Part shown: in pieces, positions 53,352 through 61,084 of the stretch
How positions within the stretch are numbered: the stretch's first letter is position 1
Layout: every line of letters begins with the position of its first letter
From: Fen-1077 sp964462865
Lineage (GTDB): Bacteria; Chloroflexota; Dehalococcoidia; Dehalococcoidales; RBG-16-60-22
DNA length: 64,000 nucleotides
Assembly (NCBI GenBank): GCA_964462865.1
Contig: CAYWZO010000001.1
Coordinates: 62,001 to 126,000, forward strand
Direction of reading: 5' to 3'
Notes under the pieces: model-generated
What the model saw: the letters and a program-made list of their open reading frames with translations, nothing else
Databases searched by the model: none
Told to the model about the DNA's origin: nothing
Program-made: the position numbers and the translations under genes

Positions 53352-54189
53352 AGGCGGCACCGGCAAGACCACCATCGTCGGTTCGCTGGCCGCTCTGGCG
53401 AAAAACAAGGTGCTGGTTGACTGCGACGTGGACGCCGCCGACCTCCATCTCCTGCTCCAGCCGACGGTTCAGCAAGAGCATGAGTTCTGGAGCGGGCAGA
53501 CGGCCATAATCGACATTGAGAAATGCACCCGCTGCGGGTTATGCGAGAAGCTTTGCCGTTTCCAGGCTATCCGTGATTTCAGGGTTGATAACACTTCCTG
53601 TGAAGGCTGCGGATTTTGCTCTCATATATGTCCAGCGGAAGCCATCTCAATGAAAAATAACATGGCAGGACAATGGTTTATTTCAGATACCAGGTATGGC
53701 CCACTCGTTCACGCCAGATTGGGCATAGCCCAAGAGAATTCTGGTAAGCTCGTGGCGCAAGTCAGGCAAAAAGCCAAGGAACTGGCAGAAAAGGAGGGGG
53801 CAGATTATATTATTAGCGACGGCCCGCCAGGCATCGGGTGCCCCGTCATATCGTCACTTTCCGGAGTAGATCTGGCCCTCCTGATTACCGAGCCGACGCT
53901 ATCGGGGCGGTATGACCTAGAACGCGTATTGGACGTCTGCCGCCACTTCGGAGTACCGGCTATGGTTTGTATTAACAAGCATGACATCAACGAAGAAAAT
54001 ACACGGCTTATTGAGGAATATTGTCGGAAACAGGGAGTGCCCATCGCGTCCAGAATACCTTTTGATAATATTGTCACCGAGGCCATGGTGCACGGCCAGC
54101 CGCTGGTTGAATACGCGCCCAACGGTGTCAGCCGGCAGCTGGAAATACTCTGGGAGACGGTCTCTAAAACAGTTGAAAAGGAGGAATAA
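53323..54189 (+). CDS. MinD-superfamily ATPase with inserted ferredoxin domain, second copy
   Basis: A 288-residue paralogue of the preceding ATPase. GTG 53323 lies 29 bases inside it, preceded by GAGAGGG. Walker A is GKGGTGKTT, the clusters CTRCGLCEKLC and CEGCGFCSHICP, and the switch region ISDGPPGIGCPV. The two copies probably form a heterodimer. The end overlaps the FmdB-like fragment by one base (TAATG). Confidence 0.88.
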   Translation: MKEIVVLSGKGGTGKTTIVGSLAALAKNKVLVDCDVDAADLHLLLQPTVQQEHEFWSGQTAIIDIEKCTRCGLCEKLCRFQAIRDFRVDNTSCEGCGFCSHICPAEAISMKNNMAGQWFISDTRYGPLVHARLGIAQENSGKLVAQVRQKAKELAEKEGADYIISDGPPGIGCPVISSLSGVDLALLITEPTLSGRYDLERVLDVCRHFGVPAMVCINKHDINEENTRLIEEYCRKQGVPIASRIPFDNIVTEAMVHGQPLVEYAPNGVSRQLEILWETVSKTVEKEE

Positions 54190-54290
54190 TGCCTATCTAT
54201 CAGTACCGATGCCGGGACTGCAGTCAGGTATCAGAATTTCTGTTGCCCAAGGTAGCGGCGGATATGGCTCCAGCCCGGCTCCGAAAGTGA
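54189..54290 (+). pseudogene. FmdB-type zinc-ribbon protein, truncated
   Basis: The 33-codon frame reads MPIYQYRCRDCSQVSEFL, the N-terminal half-site of FmdB regulatory zinc-ribbon proteins, and stops before the second CxxC that completes the zinc site. The next 75 bases hold no clear continuation. It is coupled to the MinD gene. It may be a remnant or a very short peptide. Confidence 0.55.
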
Positions 54291-54373
54291 AGCCGCGATT
54301 GGCTATTGCCATGCCAACGGAATGAAGGTGGTGCATGGCGTATGTGTAATGCTAGGTTAAAAGGAAGATGAAT

Positions 54374-54664
54374 ATGAAGCCATTTGAGCTTGAGCCCAAA
54401 TATTCCACCAATGAAATCCCGGGCAAATGCATTAAATGCCTGGGCGAGCAGGAACTGAACAGTTGCCTGATGCAGCTTCTCCGGGAAGAGGGAATTAATG
54501 AGGAGGTCCAGCACAAGTACGAGGCGCTGGTAGCCTTTCTGCAGTCACCCGAATCACGGCAATTGCGCGTGGAATCAGAAAGGTACCTAGCCGAGGGAAA
54601 GAGGGTGGCGATAGTGATAGATTCCAAAAACGGCAAGCCTGAATACAGGCTAAAAGTAGAATAG
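54374..54664 (+). CDS. Hypothetical protein with one CxxC
   Basis: A 96-residue protein I do not recognise. It has GKCIKCLGEQELNSC near residue 20 (CxxC plus a later cysteine), a mostly helical middle (VQHKYEALVAFLQS) and a beta-rich end (VAIVIDSKNGKPEYRLKVE). ATG 54374 is chosen because AAGGAAG lies eight bases upstream; an ATG two codons earlier is closer to it. Its place between the ATPases and the orange-protein homologue suggests a part in the same process. Confidence 0.6.
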   Translation: MKPFELEPKYSTNEIPGKCIKCLGEQELNSCLMQLLREEGINEEVQHKYEALVAFLQSPESRQLRVESERYLAEGKRVAIVIDSKNGKPEYRLKVE

Positions 54665-54684
54665 AAGGATTCTGGAGGTGCTTT

Positions 54685-55041
54685 ATGAAGTACGCGGTAC
54701 CGGTAACAGGTGGCATGATGTCACCGCATTTTGGCCATTGCGAGCAATTCGCCCTTTTCGATGTTGATGAGCAGAAAAAAATCTACCAAAGGGAGTTCAT
54801 TGCTTCTCCGGAACACCAGCCCGGGCTGCTGCCCGCCTGGCTGGCGGAAAAGGGCGCTTCGGTCATTATCGCGGGGGGCATGGGGCCCCGAGCAATAGAG
54901 ATCTTTAAACAACACGGCATCGGTGTAGTGCTGGGCGCCGTCGAATCCGACCCGGAAAAGGCGGTGCTTAGCCACCTGAACGGGAGTCTGACTCTCGCTG
55001 ATAATATCTGCGACCACGGGCAGGGTGAACGCGCCCACTAG
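54685..55041 (+). CDS. NifX/NafY-family (orange-protein-like) metal-cluster protein
   Basis: A 118-residue member of the dinitrogenase iron-molybdenum-cofactor-binding family, which includes NifX, NafY and the Desulfovibrio orange protein that holds a Mo-Cu-Mo sulfide cluster. Marks are MKYAVPVTGGMMSPHFGHCEQF-type text (here broken: MKYAVPVTGG and SPHFGHCEQF), VIIAGGMGPRAIEIFKQHGI and the short C-terminal CDHGQGE. CTGGAGGTG precedes the ATG. No nif genes are near, so nitrogen fixation is unlikely; cluster storage or transfer is more plausible. Confidence 0.85.
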   Translation: MKYAVPVTGGMMSPHFGHCEQFALFDVDEQKKIYQREFIASPEHQPGLLPAWLAEKGASVIIAGGMGPRAIEIFKQHGIGVVLGAVESDPEKAVLSHLNGSLTLADNICDHGQGERAH

Positions 55042-55065
55042 ATATTTGATATGAAGGAGCATGTG

Positions 55066-56067
55066 ATGGCAACTGAAGAAGATGTCAAAGCGAGCCTGGA
55101 AGGAATCTTGGTTCCGGGAGTAAGGCGCGGTCTGGAGCCGATGAACCTGTTGCGCCATGTCGGCGTTAGCGATGGCGTGGTAAACGTCACGCTCGCCCCG
55201 GCCGCTTTGATGACGGAGACACAGGACTGGCTCAAGCAGCAGATAATTGCTACCGCCGGTAAATTAGAAGGCGTCCGTGAGGTAAAGGTCGGCTTTACCG
55301 AAGAAAAGCCCAAGGAGCTCAATGATATCAAAAGCGTTGTTGCCGTCATGAGTGGTAAAGGAGGGGTGGGCAAATCCCTGGTATCTGGCCTGGCGGCCGT
55401 AGCTCTCCAGCGGCAGGGCTACGCCGTGGGCATCCTAGACGCCGATATTACCGGCCCCAGCATACCCAGGATGTTCGGTATTAACGGCCGTCCGGCCGGT
55501 AGCGAGACCGGCCTTTTACCTGTGCCGTCGCGCTCTGGCATCGAGTTGATGTCTATAAATCTGTTACTACCCGGCGAGGACGAAGCCGTCATCTGGCGCG
55601 GGCCACTCATCGGCCGGGCGATCACCCAGTTCTGGGAAGAAGTCCTCTGGGGCAGGCTGGACTACCTGATTGTTGACCTGCCTCCAGGCACGGCCGATGC
55701 TCCTCTTACTGTACTGCAAACCCTGCCCATAACCGGTATCATCATCGTCTTCACGCCGCAGGACCTGACGACTATGGTGGTCAGGAAGGCGATCCACATG
55801 GCGCGTCAGATGGAAAAGACAATCCTTGGCGTCGTGGAGAACATGAGTTATTTTTATGTTCCCGAGATTGATAAGAAGATCGAAATCTTTGGTAAAAGCC
55901 GCGGTGAAGAAATGGCGCAGGCGGCTGGTGCTCCCTTTCTGGGACAGTTGCCGATAGACCCGGAACTGGCCAGACTTTGTGACGAGGGCCAGGTTGAGCG
56001 CTACGACGCCGATATCGTGGCCAGGCTGGGGGAAGCATTATCCCGCTCAACAAAGCAAATCAATTAA
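55066..56067 (+). CDS. Mrp/NBP35-type Fe-S cluster carrier ATPase, lacking the CxxC
   Basis: A P-loop ATPase of the Mrp/ApbC family, 333 residues from ATG 55066, which follows AAGGAG. The N-terminus (about residues 1-80) is a MIP18/DUF59-type domain, then Walker A SGKGGVGKS and the switch VDLPPGTADAPL. In place of the usual MSYFxCPxC segment it has ENMSYFYVPEIDKK, so the CxxC that binds the bridging cluster is absent. It follows the orange-protein homologue by 24 bases, as in the known locus. It may act on a different cluster or work only with the MinD partners. Confidence 0.85.
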   Translation: MATEEDVKASLEGILVPGVRRGLEPMNLLRHVGVSDGVVNVTLAPAALMTETQDWLKQQIIATAGKLEGVREVKVGFTEEKPKELNDIKSVVAVMSGKGGVGKSLVSGLAAVALQRQGYAVGILDADITGPSIPRMFGINGRPAGSETGLLPVPSRSGIELMSINLLLPGEDEAVIWRGPLIGRAITQFWEEVLWGRLDYLIVDLPPGTADAPLTVLQTLPITGIIIVFTPQDLTTMVVRKAIHMARQMEKTILGVVENMSYFYVPEIDKKIEIFGKSRGEEMAQAAGAPFLGQLPIDPELARLCDEGQVERYDADIVARLGEALSRSTKQIN

Positions 56068-56080
56068 ACCAGGAGCAGCT

Positions 56081-56605
56081 ATGAGACATACCAGTACAAA
56101 AGAAGTCTGCTTGATGATTGTTCTCACAGTCCTGTGTATCGCCTGCTTTCCGGCCAACCCTCTGGTGTTCGCAGGTTTAATCAAGGTCAATTTCTATCTG
56201 CCATTATTTATCATCGGCTGGGTGGTCTGGGCCTTCGGCATGGTGCTGGTGATGGCTCCGATAATCATGTTTCCAAGGCGGGGCGGCGTACCCAGGGGGA
56301 AATCATTTGTCCATACCAGCAAGCTGGTGGATACCGGTATATACTCGATAATCAGACATCCCCAATACACCGGCGGCATTTATGCCATATTCATCACCAC
56401 TTTGCTATGGTATCCGCACTGGCTGTTCGTTGTTCTGGGTATCCCCAGTATCGCCATTCTGTATTGGAGCACCTGGGAAGAAGAAAAGCGTCTGACGGAA
56501 CGCTTTGGTGACGAGTATCGAGCCTATACCCAAAAAGTACCCCGGATGAACTTTGTAGCCGGCATTATAAGATTGTGGCGTGAAAAGAGAAACACGCAAG
56601 GGTAG
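56081..56605 (+). CDS. Isoprenylcysteine carboxyl methyltransferase-like membrane protein
   Basis: A 174-residue membrane protein of the ICMT/PEMT-like methyltransferase family with about five hydrophobic segments. The cofactor part reads DTGIYSIIRHPQYTGGI and WEEEKRLTERFGDEYRAY, the family's SAM-binding C-terminus. ATG 56081 follows AGGAGC. It lies 13 bases after Mrp, at the end of the locus, and the link to metal clusters is unexplained. Substrates of bacterial members are mostly unknown. Confidence 0.82.
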   Translation: MRHTSTKEVCLMIVLTVLCIACFPANPLVFAGLIKVNFYLPLFIIGWVVWAFGMVLVMAPIIMFPRRGGVPRGKSFVHTSKLVDTGIYSIIRHPQYTGGIYAIFITTLLWYPHWLFVVLGIPSIAILYWSTWEEEKRLTERFGDEYRAYTQKVPRMNFVAGIIRLWREKRNTQG

Positions 56606-56931
56606 CTTATAGCCTGCTTCAAGTATCTTTGACCACGGCTGAGCTCTTAAGGACACACTTCTAAGTTACCTTACTCTGGGATTAGCAAATCTTCAGACTA
56701 GACTCCCACGTTCGTTAACCTCCCTGCTGCAAGTAAGTTATGCCTGGTTATAAGAAATAATATGAACGAAGGGTATGACAGGTGTTATGACGACCCGGTT
56801 TGGACTATAATTATCAAAGTAGAAAAATTGAGAACCGACCCTGAAGATTTTTTAATAAATTAAATGACTCTTGCCGGAATTTGTTAACGGCTTCTATTGA
56901 TAAGATCAAACATAATTAATAGGAGTAAACA
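56606..56931. other. Intergenic region without a gene
   Basis: A 326-base spacer that becomes AT-rich toward the next gene. I see no coding frame, hairpin terminator or strong promoter, only AATAGGAG before the alcohol dehydrogenase ATG. Confidence 0.7.
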
Positions 56932-58023
56932 ATGAAAGCAGCAGTATGCTACGAATTCGGGAAACCCCTGGTGGTTGAGGAAGTAGAGCTGGACCCTCCG
57001 AAGAAAAACGAGGTAAGAGTACGCCTCGCCGCTACGGCCATCTGCCACAGCGACATCCACGTTATCAGAGGGGATTTGAAGGAGCGTTTTGGCAAATTAC
57101 CGTACGTCGCCGGCCATGAATCAGCGGGTTATGTGGAAGAAGCAGGCGAAGACGTGACCACCTTCAAACCTGGAGAACCCGTGGTGGTGGCCGTGTTAAG
57201 GAACTGCGGCGAGTGTAATTTCTGCAAATCCGGATTTCCCCATCTCTGCATGGTCATGCGGGAGCCGGAAACCGTCAGCCCCCTGCGTAATAAAAAAGGC
57301 CAGCAACTCACCCGCCATGAAAGGCTGGCCGGTTTTTCTGAAAAAGTCCTCGTGGATAAGTCCCAACTGGCCAGAATACCGCCTGATATGCCCATGGACA
57401 GAGCGGCGCTTCTCGCCTGTGCGGTTATCACCGGCTTCGGAGCGGTGGTCTTTCGCGCCCAGGTCAAGCCTTTTAAGAGTGTCGTGGTTGTCGGTGCCGG
57501 GGGTGTCGGCTTAAACGCCCTGCAGGGTGCGGCCTTCGTGGGCGCTTACCCGGTAATCGCCGTGGACGTCGCGGACATGAAGCTGAAAGCGGCCCCAACA
57601 TTCGGCGCTACCCACACCGTCAATGCCAGCAGCCAGGATGCGATAGACACCGTCAAGCGTCTCACCAAAGGCGACGGGGCCGACCATGTCTTCGTCACGG
57701 TCGGGAACGCCGACGCCATCCGCCAGGGTTTCATGATGTCAGGCACCCGGGGCACCACCTACATCATCGGACTGCCGCCGCTGGATAAGAGCAGCTTCAC
57801 CTTCTCCGCCTATGACTTCATCTCCCGGGAAAAGAACCTGGGAGGGGTGTTCCTGGGCTCGACCAATATAAGCATCGATATTCCTCACCTGGCATCACTT
57901 TATAAAACCGGAGGCCTCAAGCTGGACGAACTCATCACCAAACGGTATCCGCTGGCCAGTATCAACGACGCTATAGAATCCGTGGAGAAAGGGGAGGCTT
58001 TACGGAACGTGATTATTTTTTAA
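56932..58023 (+). CDS. Zinc-dependent medium-chain alcohol dehydrogenase
   Basis: A 363-residue MDR-family dehydrogenase, class III-like in layout. Catalytic zinc: ICHSDIH and GHESAGY, with the third ligand C in LLACAVITGFG. Structural zinc: CGECNFCKSGFPHLC. Cofactor loop: VVVGAGGVGLNALQ. The tail LASINDAIESVEKGEALRNVIIF is usual. TAGGAG precedes the ATG. It lies 27 bases before the aconitase X operon and is likely its first gene. An alcohol or hydroxy acid is the expected substrate. Confidence 0.88.
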   Translation: MKAAVCYEFGKPLVVEEVELDPPKKNEVRVRLAATAICHSDIHVIRGDLKERFGKLPYVAGHESAGYVEEAGEDVTTFKPGEPVVVAVLRNCGECNFCKSGFPHLCMVMREPETVSPLRNKKGQQLTRHERLAGFSEKVLVDKSQLARIPPDMPMDRAALLACAVITGFGAVVFRAQVKPFKSVVVVGAGGVGLNALQGAAFVGAYPVIAVDVADMKLKAAPTFGATHTVNASSQDAIDTVKRLTKGDGADHVFVTVGNADAIRQGFMMSGTRGTTYIIGLPPLDKSSFTFSAYDFISREKNLGGVFLGSTNISIDIPHLASLYKTGGLKLDELITKRYPLASINDAIESVEKGEALRNVIIF

Positions 58024-58050
58024 ATCCGTGCGGCAAGGAGGTCTCACACC

Positions 58051-59331
58051 ATGAAGTTGACCGACGACGAAAAAGCGCTGCTTGACGGCAGCGCCGGACT
58101 GGCCAGGCAGAAGGCGATGGAGCTGCTGGTCAGGTACGGCGAAGCGCTCGGCGCGGCCAGGCTGGTGGCGACCAATAACGTCTGCGTTTCCATCACCGGT
58201 CTGGCCATCAGCAGGATAAACAATAATATTAACGCCGATAACATTAACAGCCTGATAGCACAGTTCTATCTGGATAGCGATGTCCCGGTGGCAATGCCTC
58301 TGGTTAAGGCCTACACCTGCCGTCTCATCAGGGAGATGGACCCGGAATACTGGGAAATACAGGGAATCAGTCCGCAAGCCCACGAAATCAACCTGCTGAC
58401 GGAAAAGATGTGCGCGCAAAGCGGTTTGCATCTGACGCATACCTGCGCCCCCTATCTGGTGGGGAACGTCCCCGTCATGGGCGAGCACTGCGCCTGGATA
58501 GAATCTTCGGCCGTTATTTACTGTAATTCGGTCCTGGGCGGGCGGACCAACACCGAAGGCATGGAGAGCGCCTTTGCCGCCATGCTGGTGGGTAAAACAC
58601 CTTACTGGGGTTATCATCTCGATGCAAATCGGCGGGGCACCCATCTGGTAGAAGTTGAATATCAACCCGAAAGCGTCATGGACTGGGGACTTTTAGGTTA
58701 TTATGTCGGAGAAATCGTCCAGGAAGATGTGCCGGTCATCAACAATATTCGCCATGTCCCCAATATTGCCCGCCTCAAACACCATGGCGCCGCCGCCGCA
58801 TCTTCGGGCGGTGTGGAAATGTATCATATTATGAACATCACACCGGAGGCCCATTCCATCAGTGAGGTTTTCGGCAGCAAAAAGCCTGTTGCTACACTGA
58901 AATACGGCCGGAATGAGAGAAAACAGTCTTATCGTAACCTAAATTCGGCTACGGATGACGATGTCGACTTCGTGATGCTCGGCTGTCCTCACTATACGCT
59001 GGAAGAAGTGGCGAACGCGGCCAGGCTGCTGGAAAACAGGCGGGTGCATGATAACGTCAGCCTGTGGATATTTACTCCGAAGGCGCTGAAAACCATCGCC
59101 GACCGGGAAGGGATGACTGATATCATCAACAGGGCCGGCGCCTACCTGATGACCGATACGTGCCCCTGTATCGGCAAGTTCTTCCCCGGGGGCGCCGGGA
59201 CAGCCGCGACCGACTCGGCCAAGCATGCGCATTACATGCCGGCCATACTCGGACTGCCGACATGGTTTGGCTCACAGGCTGACTGCATCGAGGCGGCCGT
59301 GACCGGCAAATGGAGAGGGGAGCTAAGATGA
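58051..59331 (+). CDS. Aconitase X large subunit
   Basis: Catalytic subunit of aconitase X (formerly DUF521), 426 residues, an Fe-S dehydratase. Marks are MTDDEKALLDGSAG-type N-terminus (here LTDDEKALLDGSAG), THTCAPYLVGNVP and GEHCAWIESSAVIYCNSVLGGRTN, and MTDTCPCIGKFF near the C-terminus; these hold the cluster and active-site cysteines. Known members dehydrate cis-3-hydroxyproline (bacteria) or mevalonate 5-phosphate (archaea). AAGGAGG precedes the ATG. The next gene is the small subunit, overlapping by four bases. Which substrate applies is not clear. Confidence 0.87.
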   Translation: MKLTDDEKALLDGSAGLARQKAMELLVRYGEALGAARLVATNNVCVSITGLAISRINNNINADNINSLIAQFYLDSDVPVAMPLVKAYTCRLIREMDPEYWEIQGISPQAHEINLLTEKMCAQSGLHLTHTCAPYLVGNVPVMGEHCAWIESSAVIYCNSVLGGRTNTEGMESAFAAMLVGKTPYWGYHLDANRRGTHLVEVEYQPESVMDWGLLGYYVGEIVQEDVPVINNIRHVPNIARLKHHGAAAASSGGVEMYHIMNITPEAHSISEVFGSKKPVATLKYGRNERKQSYRNLNSATDDDVDFVMLGCPHYTLEEVANAARLLENRRVHDNVSLWIFTPKALKTIADREGMTDIINRAGAYLMTDTCPCIGKFFPGGAGTAATDSAKHAHYMPAILGLPTWFGSQADCIEAAVTGKWRGELR

Positions 59332-59741
59332 ACAAGATTGTTTTTCATGGCAAAAAAGTGGTCGGCGGTTACGCCGAGGGTGAAGCTCTCGTGACCAGGA
59401 ATACAATTACCGGCTGGGGCGGTATCGACCCGGCCAAGGGGACCATCATCGAAAGAAGGCACGAACTCCGAGGGCAGAGCTTCAAAGACAAGGTGCTGGT
59501 CATCCCCGGGACTAAAGGCTCTTCCGGAACATCAATGGTCTTCCATACCACGCGCCTGGTGGGCACGGCACCGAAAGCTATTCTTTTTAACGACATGACC
59601 ACCAAGGTCGCGCTTTCGGCGGTGCTGCTGCACGTACCGGCATTAACGGATTTTGACCGCGACCCGCTGGACGTAATTAATACCGGTGACTGGCTCAAGG
59701 TCGATGCCGCTAAAGGAACGGTAGAGGTCGTTAAAAAATAG
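59328..59741 (+). CDS. Aconitase X small (swivel) subunit
   Basis: A 137-residue swivel-domain subunit (DUF126) that closes over the aconitase X active site. ATG 59328 overlaps the large-subunit stop (ATGA). VIPGTKGSSGTSMVFHTTRL is the family motif with the catalytic serine region, and GGYAEGEALVTRNTITGWGG opens the domain (here quoted as GGYAEGEAL). Separate subunits are the type II arrangement. Confidence 0.87.
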   Translation: MNKIVFHGKKVVGGYAEGEALVTRNTITGWGGIDPAKGTIIERRHELRGQSFKDKVLVIPGTKGSSGTSMVFHTTRLVGTAPKAILFNDMTTKVALSAVLLHVPALTDFDRDPLDVINTGDWLKVDAAKGTVEVVKK

Positions 59742-59779
59742 CCGGCCCTATTCAGAGAATGGGAAGGAAGTAAGTAAAA

Positions 59780-61033
59780 ATGGGCCAAGCGCCTGAAGAG
59801 CTGTACCGGGAAAGAGAAAAGAGAGTCAACGATGCCATCCAGTTGGAAGTGCCGGACAGGGTTCCTGTTGCGCCAATTGTGGGTTTTTTCCCCGCTTACT
59901 ACAGCGGGATTACCCCTCAAGAAGCAATGTATGACTATGATAAAGCCTATGCGGCCTGGAAGAAAACATGCCTGGATTTCCAGTGGGACATGATTATGCC
60001 GCCGCGTTATGCCAATCCGGGTCCTTCGTTTGAGCTCCTTGACTATAAGCAACTCAAGTGGCCCGGGCACGGAGTTGACCCAAAATATACGTTCCAGTTC
60101 ATTGAAGGGGAATACATGAAGGCAGAGGAATACGATGCCTTTCTGGAAGACCCTTCCGATTTTATGATAAGGTCCTACTTTCCTCGCCTATGTGGAATAT
60201 TTGAACCTTTTAAAAGGCTTGCCCCCATACACCAAACGTTTGCCTACTGTCTGGGATTGGGTACTAACCTCAACGTGATTGGCACACCGGAAATCGCCAG
60301 CGCTATCGAATCCCTTCTGAAAGCGGGGCGGGAATATTCCCGATGGACTGCCGCTATCGGTACATTCCCCAGGGAAATGGCGGGGTTGGGATTTCCGTCC
60401 ATGTATGGCTCGGTAGCGCAGGCACCTTTTGATACTGTCGGGGATTACCTCAGGGGGACACACGGGATAATGATAGACATGTATAGAAGGCCGGATAAAC
60501 TTCTTGAGGCCATCGATAAAGTTACACCATGGATGATACAGGTGGCGGTATCCGGCGCCAAGGCATCCGGAAACCCCAGAGTGTTTATGCCTCTCCATAA
60601 AGGCCCTGAGTCTTTCATGTCTCCGGAGCAGTTCAAGACCTTTTACTGGCCGGGGCTAAGAAAAGTCATCACGGCACTAATTGACCAGGGGCTTATACCC
60701 TATTTACTGTTTGAAGGGAAATGGGGGCCGGGACGCCTGGAGGTAATCAGCGATATACCCAGGGGAAAGGCTATCTATCACTTTGAGACTGTAGACATCT
60801 ACCAGGCTAAGGAAATCCTGGGCAAGGTTGTCTGCATCAAAGGAAACGTACCAAATTCACTATTGGTTACGGGAACGCCCCAGGAAGTTAAAGATTACGC
60901 CAAGAAACTCATCGATGTCGCCGGCAAGGACGGAGGCTTTATCATGGACGCCGGGGCCATCATCGATGAGGCAAAGCCCGAGAATATCAGAGCGCTGACA
61001 GATTTTACCAAAGAGTATGGTGTATACCGCTGA
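59780..61033 (+). CDS. Uroporphyrinogen decarboxylase (URO-D) family protein
   Basis: A 417-residue member of the URO-D superfamily, which includes uroporphyrinogen decarboxylase and the cobalamin/CoM methyltransferases MtaA and MtbA. DRVPVAPIVGFFPAYYSG near residue 25, a barrel core and FIMDAGAIIDEAKPENIRALTDF near the end fit. Length exceeds true HemE (about 350) and no haem gene is near, so a methyltransferase or decarboxylase acting on a catabolic substrate is preferred. GGAAGG precedes the ATG. Confidence 0.75.
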   Translation: MGQAPEELYREREKRVNDAIQLEVPDRVPVAPIVGFFPAYYSGITPQEAMYDYDKAYAAWKKTCLDFQWDMIMPPRYANPGPSFELLDYKQLKWPGHGVDPKYTFQFIEGEYMKAEEYDAFLEDPSDFMIRSYFPRLCGIFEPFKRLAPIHQTFAYCLGLGTNLNVIGTPEIASAIESLLKAGREYSRWTAAIGTFPREMAGLGFPSMYGSVAQAPFDTVGDYLRGTHGIMIDMYRRPDKLLEAIDKVTPWMIQVAVSGAKASGNPRVFMPLHKGPESFMSPEQFKTFYWPGLRKVITALIDQGLIPYLLFEGKWGPGRLEVISDIPRGKAIYHFETVDIYQAKEILGKVVCIKGNVPNSLLVTGTPQEVKDYAKKLIDVAGKDGGFIMDAGAIIDEAKPENIRALTDFTKEYGVYR

Positions 61034-61084
61034 TAGCTGGCCTTGTTAAAAATAAACCTGATTGGGTAAAAGAGCTTTAATTTG

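Noticed and set aside
54720..54750. Possible second copy of the GTCATTGCGAG repeat (CATTGCGAGCAATTC)
   Set aside because: It lies inside the NifX-type coding sequence, matches only about nine bases and has no inverted partner.
54685..55041. Nitrogen fixation gene
   Set aside because: The protein is of the NifX/NafY family, but no nifHDK or nifB is near, and the neighbours are those of the orange-protein locus.
59780..61033. Haem biosynthesis HemE
   Set aside because: Length and context (aconitase X, AOR) fit URO-D-family methyltransferases or decarboxylases better, and no other tetrapyrrole gene is present.
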